Assembly: GCA_006515795.1 (NCBI GenBank)
Contig: VFMC01000049.1
Location: 1-18,261, forward strand
DNA: 18,261 nt
Reading direction: 5' to 3'
From: Acidimicrobiaceae bacterium
GTDB lineage: Bacteria; Actinomycetota; Acidimicrobiia; Acidimicrobiales; Ilumatobacteraceae
Part shown: positions 8,369-15,035 of the stretch, piece after piece
How the letters are laid out: each line of letters begins with the position of its first letter
How positions within the stretch are numbered: position 1 is the first letter of the stretch
Notes under the pieces: model-generated
The model's database searches: none
What the model saw: the letters and a program-made list of their open reading frames with translations, nothing else
Told to the model about the DNA's origin: nothing
Position numbers and translations under genes: made by a program

Positions 8369-9460
8369 ATGGCCGGCGCCCCACAGAACTATCTCGCCGT
8401 CATCAAGGTCATCGGAGTCGGCGGTGGCGGGGTCAATGCCGTCAACCGGATGATCGACGCCGGCCTGAAGGGTGTCGAGTTCATCGCCGTCAACACCGAT
8501 GCCCAGGCGCTGCTCATGAGCGACGCCGATGTCAAGCTCGATGTGGGCCGCGATCTCACTCGTGGCCTCGGCGCCGGTAGCGACCCCGAGGTGGGCCGTG
8601 CCGCCGCCGAGCAGCATCGCGACGAGATCGAAGAGATGATCAAGGGCGCCGACATGGTGTTCATCACCGCCGGCGAGGGTGGCGGCACCGGCACCGGCGC
8701 GGCGCCGATCATTGCCGAGGTCGCCCGCAGCATGGGTGCACTGGCCATCGGGGTCGTCACCCGACCGTTCACCTTCGAAGGGCGCCGCCGTGCCGTGCAG
8801 GCCGACACGGGGGTGCAGAAGCTGAAGGAGAAGGTCGACACGCTCATCGTCATCCCCAACGACCGCTTGCTCACCGTGGCCAACGAGAAGACGAGCGTCC
8901 TGAACGCCTTCAAGATGGCCGACGAGGTGCTGCTGCAGGGTGTCTCCGGCATCACCAACCTCATCACCACTCCCGGCCTGATCAACACCGACTTCGCCGA
9001 TGTCAAGATGATCCTGGCCAGTGCCGGGTCGGCCTTGATGGGCATCGGCCAGGCAAGTGGCGAGAACCGGGCCGTCGTGGCAGCCAAGTCGGCGATCTCC
9101 AGCCCGTTGCTCGAGGCCGCCATCGATGGGGCGCGGGGCATCCTGTTGAACATCACGGGTCCGTCCAGCATGGGACTGTTCGAGATGAACGCGGCAGCCG
9201 AGATCATCCACGGTGTCGCTCACGCCGACGCCAACATCATCTTCGGCACGGTGATCGACGACGAGATGGGCGACGAGGTCAAGGTCACCGTCATCGCCGC
9301 CGGCTTCGATCGCTGGGATGCCGGCGCGCCGGCGGTCCGAACCAGCCTCAAGTCCGTCGACTCGAAGCCGTCGTCGGCGCTGAAGGACCTGTTCGCCGAC
9401 GACGCCACAGGCCCGCTCGAGGACGACGACGAGTTCGACGTCCCCTCGTTCCTGAAATGA
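8369..9460 (+). CDS. ftsZ: Cell division GTPase FtsZ
   Basis: Tubulin-like GTPase that forms the Z ring. The ATG at 8369 is supported by GGAGG at 8356-8360 with 8-base spacing and by the family N-terminus APQNYLAVIKVIGVGGGG; the frame's upstream extension is not used. It has 363 residues. The GTP-binding tubulin signature GGGTGTG is at 104-110, and the T7 catalytic loop has NTDFAD at 206-211 (usually NxDFAD). The C-terminal linker is short and acidic and ends in DVPSFLK, the conserved tail that binds SepF and other anchors. No ftsA is present, which fits a SepF-anchored Z ring. Confidence 0.97.
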   Translation: MAGAPQNYLAVIKVIGVGGGGVNAVNRMIDAGLKGVEFIAVNTDAQALLMSDADVKLDVGRDLTRGLGAGSDPEVGRAAAEQHRDEIEEMIKGADMVFITAGEGGGTGTGAAPIIAEVARSMGALAIGVVTRPFTFEGRRRAVQADTGVQKLKEKVDTLIVIPNDRLLTVANEKTSVLNAFKMADEVLLQGVSGITNLITTPGLINTDFADVKMILASAGSALMGIGQASGENRAVVAAKSAISSPLLEAAIDGARGILLNITGPSSMGLFEMNAAAEIIHGVAHADANIIFGTVIDDEMGDEVKVTVIAAGFDRWDAGAPAVRTSLKSVDSKPSSALKDLFADDATGPLEDDDEFDVPSFLK

Positions 9461-9465
9461 TCCGG

Positions 9466-9482
9466 CGGTCCTCGGCGGACCG
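9466..9482 (+). terminator. Hairpin just after the ftsZ stop
   Basis: A perfect 6-bp inverted repeat, CGGTCC/GGACCG with a TCGGC loop, starts 5 bases after the ftsZ stop. No T run follows. It could reduce read-through into yggS or act as a 3' stabilising structure for ftsZ mRNA. Confidence 0.35.
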
Positions 9483-9490
9483 ACTTGGCG

Positions 9491-10165
9491 ATGCCGGCGA
9501 GCATCACCGCTGAGCAGGTCGCCGAACGGTTAGCAGCCGTGCGCGCCCGGATCGAGCGGGCGGGCGGGGCCGATGTGCGTGTGGTCGCGGTCACCAAGAC
9601 CTTCGGGCTCGACGCCGTCGTGGCTGCGGTCGCCGCCGGATGCGACGCGATCGGTGAGAACTACGCCCAGGAGCTCGTGTCCAAGCTGGCGATGCTCGTC
9701 GAACGCCCGCCGGTGCACTTCATCGGCCAGCTCCAATCGAACAAGGTGCGCATGATCGCCCCGTTCGTCGACGTGTACGAGACCGTCGACCGGGTGTCGC
9801 TGGCCCGCGAACTCGCTCGGCGCGCGCCGGGAGCGCGCGTGCTCGTGCAGGTCATCACACCGAACGACGACGGTTTCGTCGATCTCGGCAAGGGGGGGTG
9901 CTCGCTGCGCGACGCGCCACCGCTCGTCGACGAATGCGCGCAGCTCGGCCTGGTGCCCATCGGCCTGATGACGGTCGGCCCAACCGGGGCGGGCGAGACG
10001 ACAACGCGGGCCGGGTTCGGCGCGGTGCGCCGCCTCGTCGACTCGCTCGGTCTCGCAGTCTGCTCGATGGGCATGACCGACGACCTCGAGCTTGCCGTCG
10101 GCGAAGGGTCCACCCAGGTGCGAGTCGGCAGTGCGTTGTTCGGTGCTCGTCCACCTCGTCGGTGA
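9491..10165 (+). CDS. yggS: YggS/YlmE-family pyridoxal phosphate homeostasis protein
   Basis: Fold-type III PLP-binding protein that controls free PLP and amino/keto-acid balance; no enzymatic reaction is firmly assigned. I choose the ATG at 9491 (224 residues). A TTG two codons upstream (9485) is possible, but it sits directly after the hairpin at 9466-9482. The PLP-binding lysine is K36 in VAVTKTF. Further motifs are GENYAQEL, HFIGQLQSNKV, GLMTVGP, CSMGMTDDLE and the C-terminal TQVRVGSALFG. Length is normal. In Streptomyces and Bacillus the homologue also lies between ftsZ and sepF, often beside ylmD/pgeF, which is absent here: only a 30-base gap follows ftsZ. Confidence 0.92.
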   Translation: MPASITAEQVAERLAAVRARIERAGGADVRVVAVTKTFGLDAVVAAVAAGCDAIGENYAQELVSKLAMLVERPPVHFIGQLQSNKVRMIAPFVDVYETVDRVSLARELARRAPGARVLVQVITPNDDGFVDLGKGGCSLRDAPPLVDECAQLGLVPIGLMTVGPTGAGETTTRAGFGAVRRLVDSLGLAVCSMGMTDDLELAVGEGSTQVRVGSALFGARPPRR

Positions 10166-10175
10166 CGCGATGAGC

Positions 10176-10181
10176 TAGCCT
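10176..10181 (+). promoter_or_regulatory. Candidate sepF promoter -10 element (TAGCCT)
   Basis: TAGCCT matches TANNNT and would place a start near 10188, just ahead of the strong AGGAGG ribosome binding site at 10191-10196. No clear -35 is seen. The site is supported only by pattern and spacing. Confidence 0.3.
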
Positions 10182-10203
10182 CAACCGGCCAGGAGGAGGG
10201 TTG

Positions 10204-10758
10204 ATGTCGATCTGGAAGAGGGCAATGGATTATCTCGGGCTTGGTCCCGACGATGCCTACGACGACTACGACCTGCCACCGGAGCCCGAGCCGCGGCCTG
10301 TCCGGTCCCGGCAACCGCGCTCCGACGAGTCGGCAGTGCGCGGCCAACGCGCCGCCCCGGACTACGACGACGTTTCCGTGCGCACCGTGCCGGCACGGCC
10401 GAGCTTCCCCTCGCGCGATGCCGATCCGGTGGGGCGTCGACCGATGCCTGCCGCCGACGATTCCAGCGTGCATCCACGTCCGATCAACCCGGCGCGCGCC
10501 GCAGGCGCACCGCGAGGAGGTTCCTCGATGAGCTCCGACCCGCACACCGTGCGCCCGCGGCGCTTCGACTCGGCGCAAGAGATCGCCGACAAGTTCAAAG
10601 ACGGGCAGCCGGTGATCATGAACCTCGAAGCCACCGATCGCGAAGTGTCGCGACGGCTCATCGATTTCCCATCGGGTCTTTGCTACGGCCTCGATGGCAC
10701 CATGGAGAAGGTCGCGTCGGGGAGACGCGGCTGCACGCGCTCGTCCGGCCTAACATGA
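10204..10758 (+). CDS. sepF: FtsZ membrane anchor SepF with abnormal C-terminus
   Basis: SepF binds the FtsZ tail and tethers it to the membrane through an N-terminal amphipathic helix; it is the expected anchor where FtsA is missing. The ATG at 10204 follows AGGAGG (10191-10196) by 7 bases; the TTG at 10201 is one codon upstream. The N-terminus MSIWKRAMDYLGLG is the membrane-targeting helix. A long acidic/proline-rich linker runs to about residue 115. The SepF core then has AQEIADKFKDGQPVIMNL, SRRLIDFPSGLCYGLDG and MEKVAS (ending at residue 172). The family then continues with a hydrophobic strand like VFLLTP and NVEVS. Here the last 12 residues (GRRGCTRSSGLT) do not match, so the 3' end looks deleted or frameshifted near 10719-10723. 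Function is uncertain as written. Confidence 0.88.
   Translation: MSIWKRAMDYLGLGPDDAYDDYDLPPEPEPRPVRSRQPRSDESAVRGQRAAPDYDDVSVRTVPARPSFPSRDADPVGRRPMPAADDSSVHPRPINPARAAGAPRGGSSMSSDPHTVRPRRFDSAQEIADKFKDGQPVIMNLEATDREVSRRLIDFPSGLCYGLDGTMEKVASGRRGCTRSSGLT
10751..10756 (+). promoter_or_regulatory. Candidate leaderless promoter of divIVA (TAACAT)
   Basis: TAACAT fits TANNNT and ends 6 bases before the ATG of divIVA at 10763. A -10 at this distance would put the transcription start on the A of the start codon, giving a leaderless mRNA, which is common in actinobacteria. This agrees with the lack of a ribosome binding site before divIVA. No -35 is evident. Confidence 0.45.
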
Positions 10759-10762
10759 CCAG

Positions 10763-11656
10763 ATGGAACTGAGCCCGCAGGCTGTCGCCGCAGCCACATT
10801 CAAAACCGTCAAGCGCGGATACGACCCCGACGAGGTGCGCGCGTATCTGATCGACGTCTCGGGCAGCCTCGAGGCTTCGCAGCAGCAGGCGACGGCCATG
10901 GAGGCGAGGGCCCGGGCTGCCATCGCCAAGCTGCAGGATGCATCGCAGCACGGCGTCGCAGTGTCGCCGACGGTGTCGGATGACACCGAGAACATCAGTC
11001 GCACGCTGCTGCTCGCCCAGCGAACTGCCGACGCGGCGGTTGCCGACGCTCAGGCCGAGGCGTCGGCGATCCGGTCGAAGGCCGGCGTCGAGGCGGCCTC
11101 GGTCACCTCCGCCGCCAGGGCCGAGGCTGCGCTGGCGCTCGAGCAGGCCCAGACTGCCGCGGCACGACTGCTCGACCAGGCTCAAGAAGAGGTGCGCAGG
11201 GCCAAGACCGATGAGCACCTCCGCGCCGAGGCCGAGTTCAACGCGCTCGTTTCCAAGCGGGCTGCGCTGCTCACCGACGTCGAGACACTGGAGCGTCACG
11301 TCGCCACCGAGCGCGACCGCATCCGTGAGGCATCGGCGGTACTGATCGACATCGTCGAGCGGGTGCCGGCGGGTCTCGGGGCGCTGCCTCCGCCAGTGGT
11401 GGCCAGCCTCGGCAACGACTCGGTCACGGCGCCACCGCCATCTCTGATCACAGGTCAGGTTCCGCTCACTCCAGGTCTGGAGCCGCTCGTTTCACCGCGG
11501 CCCACGTCCGACGACGAGGTGCGAACGATGTGGCAGGAGGCCGAACGGGCCGACCTGGCAGCCGGCGACCGCCGCCGGTCGGAACCTCGGCCGACGACGA
11601 GCTGGCCTGATCCGCCACCCTTTGAACTCGCCCTCCGTTCAAACAACCGTCGCTGA
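10763..11656 (+). CDS. DivIVA/Wag31-like polar growth and septum scaffold
   Basis: Coiled-coil protein that senses negative membrane curvature and, in actinobacteria, directs polar growth and septum placement. It has 297 residues from the ATG at 10763. The N-terminal DivIVA domain is clear: LSPQAVAAATFKTVKRGYDP, with FKTVKRGYDPDEV at residues 13-25 containing the conserved crossing loop. A long alanine/glutamate-rich coiled coil covers about residues 30-195 (many AEA and EQAQTAA stretches). The C-terminus is proline-rich and charged. There is no Shine-Dalgarno sequence; see the promoter at 10751. In Streptomyces divIVA also lies between sepF/ylmG and ileS; ylmG is missing here. It could be called divIVA or wag31. 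Confidence 0.88.
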   Translation: MELSPQAVAAATFKTVKRGYDPDEVRAYLIDVSGSLEASQQQATAMEARARAAIAKLQDASQHGVAVSPTVSDDTENISRTLLLAQRTADAAVADAQAEASAIRSKAGVEAASVTSAARAEAALALEQAQTAAARLLDQAQEEVRRAKTDEHLRAEAEFNALVSKRAALLTDVETLERHVATERDRIREASAVLIDIVERVPAGLGALPPPVVASLGNDSVTAPPPSLITGQVPLTPGLEPLVSPRPTSDDEVRTMWQEAERADLAAGDRRRSEPRPTTSWPDPPPFELALRSNNRR

Positions 11657-11671
11657 CGCGGCGCGCTGCAG

Positions 11672-11677
11672 TATCGT
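11672..11677 (+). promoter_or_regulatory. Candidate ileS promoter -10 element (TATCGT)
   Basis: TATCGT fits TANNNT and would start transcription near 11684, immediately before the first stem of the ileS T-box leader. The distance supports it, but no -35 is recognisable. Confidence 0.4.
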
Positions 11678-11689
11678 GGGGCACCAACG

Positions 11690-11880
11690 GCGTTGACGAG
11701 GCAATCACCTCCGAGCCTTCGGAAGAACAGCAGCACCGCGAGGTGCTGCCCAGTAGAACCGAGCGGGTCCAGCCCGTCATCGCTGGCGCAACGAAGTGGT
11801 CCGAAGCCGTGGCTTCCGACAAGCAGGGTGGTATCGCGAGTTCGTCTCGTCCCTGGCAGATCAACGATCGCAGGAGATAC
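11690..11880 (+). promoter_or_regulatory. T-box riboswitch (translational, ultrashort stem I) of ileS
   Basis: Leader RNA that binds uncharged tRNA-Ile and exposes the ileS ribosome binding site. Stem I can form from CGAGGC (11697-11702) with GCCTTCG (11715-11721, one bulge), presenting the loop that carries the isoleucine specifier ATC (11704-11706). Next comes a hairpin CAGCACC/GGTGCTG with a GCGA tetraloop (11731-11748), then a complex region with CGGG/CCCG and CCAG/CTGG pairings (about 11750-11786), then a stem-III-like GAAGC/GCTTC (11803-11816). The conserved T-box is TGGTATCGCG (11829-11838); TGGT would pair with the tRNA ACCA end. The antisequestrator is AGGG/CCCT plus CGAG/CTCG (11825-11854). 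In the alternative fold CCTG near 11852 pairs with CAGG at 11871, masking the AGGAG Shine-Dalgarno (11872-11876). Actinobacterial ileS T-boxes of this type are known. Confidence 0.93.
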
Positions 11881-11882
11881 CG

Positions 11883-14800
11883 ATGAGCTACCCGAACGTC
11901 GAACCGCAGCCGAGCTTCCCCGCCCTCGAACGCCAGATACTCGCGTACTGGCACGACGACCACACCTTCGAGGCCTCCGTCGAAGCGCGCGACGACGCCG
12001 ACGAGTTCGTGTTCTACGACGGCCCGCCGTTCGCCAACGGACTGCCGCACTACGGTCACCTGTTGACCGGGTTCGTGAAGGATTCGATCCCTCGGTACCG
12101 CACGATGCGTGGCCAGAAGGTGGAACGCCGTTTCGGATGGGACTGTCACGGTCTTCCGGCCGAGGTCGTCGCCGAAAAGGAGCTGGGCATCAGCGGGCAC
12201 CCGCAGATCAATGCCTACGGCATCGATCGCTTCAACGCCTACTGCCGCACCAGCGTGATGCAGTTCACCGACGAATGGCGGCGCTACGTGACGCGCCAGG
12301 CCCGATGGGTCGACTTCGACAACGAGTACAAGACCCTCGACCTCTCGTACATGGAGAGCGTGATGTGGGCGTTCAAGACCCTGTGGGACAAGGGCTTGAT
12401 CTACGAGGGCTACCGCGTCTTGGCCTACTGCTGGCGGTGCGAGACGCCGCTCAGCAACACCGAGACGCGCATGGACGACGTGTACCGCGATCGCCAGGAC
12501 CCCGCGCTCACAGTGGCGTTCCAGCTCGACTCGGGGGAGCGGATCCTCGCCTGGACCACCACGCCGTGGACCCTGCCGAGCAACCTCGCCCTCGCTGTCG
12601 GACCGGCGATCGAGTACGCGGTGATGGAGATCGACGGCGTGCGCCACATCCTCGCCGAGTCACGTCTCGCGGCTTATGAACGCGAGTTCGCCGGCGCCAA
12701 ACGGGTCGGCACCCTGGCCGGCGCCGACCTCGTCGGCCGCCGGTACGCCCCGCTGTTCCCGTTCTTCGCCGACACTCCCAACGCGTTCCACGTGCTTGCC
12801 GCCGACTTCGTCAGCACCGAGGACGGGACTGGCGTAGTGCACATGGCGCCGGGCTTCGGTGAGGACGACCAGAACCTCTGCAACGCAGTCGGCATCCCCA
12901 CGATCTGTCCGATGGACGAACACGGCCGGTACACCGCCGAGGTGACGCCGTGGGCAGGCATGCACGTGTTCGACGCCAACCCTGAGGTGATCAAGGACCT
13001 GAAGGGTCGTGGCGCTGTGGTGCGTCACGACAGCTACCAGCACTCGTACCCGCATTGCTGGCGGTGCGCCGAGCCGCTCGTGTATCGCGCCGTGAGCTCG
13101 TGGTTCGTGCAGGTCACCGCGTTCCGCGAGCGGATGGTGGAACTCAACCAACAGATCAACTGGGTGCCCGACCACGTGAAGGACGGCAGCTTCGGGAAGT
13201 GGTTGGCCAACGCCCGCGACTGGAGCATCAGCCGCAACCGGTTCTGGGGTTCGCCGATCCCCGTTTGGAAGAGCGACGACCCCGCCTTCCCGCGCATCGA
13301 CGCCTACGGGTCGATCGCCGATCTCGAACGAGACTTCGGTGTCGCCATCGACGACCTCCACCGGCCGCACGTGGACGATCTAGTCAGACCGAACCCCGAC
13401 GACCCGAGCGGCGGCGCGATGATGCGCCGGGTGCCCGAGGTGCTCGACTGCTGGTTCGAGTCGGGGTCGATGCCTTTCGCCCAGGTGCACTACCCGTTCG
13501 AGAACCAGCACTGGTTCGACGAGCACCATCCCGGCGACTTCATCGTCGAGTACATGGCTCAGACGCGGGGTTGGTTCTACACGCTGCACGTGTTGGCAAC
13601 CGCCCTGTTCGACCGGCCGGCGTTCACGAACTGCGTGAGCCACGGCATCGTGCTCGGCGATGACGGCCTGAAGATGTCGAAGAGCCTGAACAACTACCCC
13701 GACCCGATGATGGTCTTCGAAACCCATGGCAGTGATGCGATGCGCTGGCACCTGCTCAGCTCGGCGATCCTGCGCGGCTCCGACCTCGTGGTCACCGAGG
13801 AGGGCATGCGCGACTCGGTGCGCCACGTGCTGCTGCCGATCTGGAACACGTGGTACTTCCTCGCGCTGTACGCCAACGCGGAGGGGCGAAGCGGCACGTT
13901 CCGAACCGACTCCACCGATGTGCTCGATCGATACATCCTCGCCAAGACCCACGACCTCGTCGTCGATGTCACGGAGACGCTCGATGCCTACGACCTCTTC
14001 GCCGCGTGCGGGTCGATCCGCACGTTCCTCGACGCGCTCACCAACTGGTACGTGCGACGCAGCCGCGACCGCTTCTGGGCCGGGGCGCAAGACGCCATCG
14101 ATACCCTGCACACGGTTCTGTCGCTGTTGTGCCGGGTGGCCGCGCCGCTGCTGCCGCTGACCGCCGAGACCGTGTACCGGCAGCTCACCGGCGAGCGCAG
14201 CGTGCACCTCACCGACTGGCCCGATGCCGGGGCGATCCCCACAGACGTCGACCTCGTCGCCTCGATGGACCTTGCCCGCGACGTCTGCAACGCCACGCTG
14301 CGTGTGCGCAAGGCTCACCAGCGACGTGTCCGTCAACCGCTGGCCACCCTGACCGTGGCGGTGCCCGGCGCCCAGCGCCTGGCGAGCTTTTCGAGCCTCA
14401 TCGCCGATGAGGTGAACGTGAAGGAACTGATCCTCACCGACGATTTGGCATCCGTTGCGGCCTACGAGCTGCAGGTCGTACCGGCGGCTCTCGGGCCGCG
14501 CATCGGTGGCGGCACGCAGGCAGTCATCAAGGCGGTGAAGGCCGGCGACTGGCATCGCGATGGAGAAACCGTCGTGGCTGGTGGCGTACCGCTGTGCGAG
14601 GGCGAGTATCAGCTCAAGCTGGTGGTAGCCGGTGAGGGCGCCAGCGCGTCGCTGTCGAACGGCACCGGGGTGGTGGTGCTCGACACCGAGCTCACCGACG
14701 AGCTCCAGGCCGAGGGCATCACCCGTGATCTGGTGCGACTCGTGCAGCAGGCACGACGCGATGCCGGGCTGGCCGTCACCGACAGGATCGTGCTCACCCT

Positions 14801-14954
14801 CGGTGTGCCCGAATCCATCCGGCGGCGGATCGCGCCGTTCCAGCACGTGCTCACAGGCGAGACGCTGGCGACTTCGCTCTCCTTCGGCGGCGGCGATGCG
14901 AATGCCGAGCTCGATGGCGAAGGGATCCACGTCGGCATCGCAGTCGCCGGTTGA
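11883..14954 (+). CDS. ileS: Isoleucyl-tRNA synthetase IleS
   Basis: Class I synthetase that charges tRNA-Ile. The ATG at 11883 is set by AGGAG (11872-11876, 6-base spacing), the end of the T-box leader, and the family N-terminus PNVEPQPSFPALE; the frame's extension to 11796 falls inside the riboswitch. It has 1023 residues. The HIGH motif is HYGH (56-59), the KMSKS motif is exact (597-601), WDCHGLPAE follows the HIGH region, the CP1 editing domain includes AWTTTPWTLPSN, and the CWRCETP and CWRCAEP stretches look zinc-binding. The size and the DWSISRNRFWGSPIP form suggest the eukaryote-like IleRS2 class, which is typically mupirocin-insensitive (family knowledge, not tested here). The gene is intact. 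Confidence 0.97.
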   Translation: MSYPNVEPQPSFPALERQILAYWHDDHTFEASVEARDDADEFVFYDGPPFANGLPHYGHLLTGFVKDSIPRYRTMRGQKVERRFGWDCHGLPAEVVAEKELGISGHPQINAYGIDRFNAYCRTSVMQFTDEWRRYVTRQARWVDFDNEYKTLDLSYMESVMWAFKTLWDKGLIYEGYRVLAYCWRCETPLSNTETRMDDVYRDRQDPALTVAFQLDSGERILAWTTTPWTLPSNLALAVGPAIEYAVMEIDGVRHILAESRLAAYEREFAGAKRVGTLAGADLVGRRYAPLFPFFADTPNAFHVLAADFVSTEDGTGVVHMAPGFGEDDQNLCNAVGIPTICPMDEHGRYTAEVTPWAGMHVFDANPEVIKDLKGRGAVVRHDSYQHSYPHCWRCAEPLVYRAVSSWFVQVTAFRERMVELNQQINWVPDHVKDGSFGKWLANARDWSISRNRFWGSPIPVWKSDDPAFPRIDAYGSIADLERDFGVAIDDLHRPHVDDLVRPNPDDPSGGAMMRRVPEVLDCWFESGSMPFAQVHYPFENQHWFDEHHPGDFIVEYMAQTRGWFYTLHVLATALFDRPAFTNCVSHGIVLGDDGLKMSKSLNNYPDPMMVFETHGSDAMRWHLLSSAILRGSDLVVTEEGMRDSVRHVLLPIWNTWYFLALYANAEGRSGTFRTDSTDVLDRYILAKTHDLVVDVTETLDAYDLFAACGSIRTFLDALTNWYVRRSRDRFWAGAQDAIDTLHTVLSLLCRVAAPLLPLTAETVYRQLTGERSVHLTDWPDAGAIPTDVDLVASMDLARDVCNATLRVRKAHQRRVRQPLATLTVAVPGAQRLASFSSLIADEVNVKELILTDDLASVAAYELQVVPAALGPRIGGGTQAVIKAVKAGDWHRDGETVVAGGVPLCEGEYQLKLVVAGEGASASLSNGTGVVVLDTELTDELQAEGITRDLVRLVQQARRDAGLAVTDRIVLTLGVPESIRRRIAPFQHVLTGETLATSLSFGGGDANAELDGEGIHVGIAVAG

Positions 14955-14977
14955 TCGCGTTGACCCGTTCCGCGATC
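14953..14977 (+). terminator. Hairpin overlapping the ileS stop
   Basis: A perfect 7-bp inverted repeat GATCGCG/CGCGATC with an 11-base loop starts within the ileS stop codon. No T run follows. It could partly terminate ileS transcription before the next gene, which has its own ribosome binding site and a candidate promoter. Confidence 0.4.
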
Positions 14978-14992
14978 GAGGGCGCATCCCGA

Positions 14993-14998
14993 TAGCAT
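14993..14998 (+). promoter_or_regulatory. Candidate promoter -10 (TAGCAT) for the DksA-like gene
   Basis: TAGCAT fits TANNNT and would start transcription near 15005, ahead of GGAGGAG at 15020-15026. No -35 at the proper distance is seen; TTGACC at 14960-14965 is too far upstream (27 bp spacer). Confidence 0.3.
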
Positions 14999-15035
14999 CC
15001 GGCGCTCAGCTCGGTCGACGGAGGAGTACCCGATC

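Noticed and set aside
11690..11760. tRNA gene upstream of ileS
   Set aside because: The stems do not form a cloverleaf; the conserved TGGTATCGCG and specifier fit a T-box leader instead.
11796..11882. N-terminal extension of IleS
   Set aside because: The bases belong to the T-box leader, and the Shine-Dalgarno site and family N-terminus place the start at 11883.
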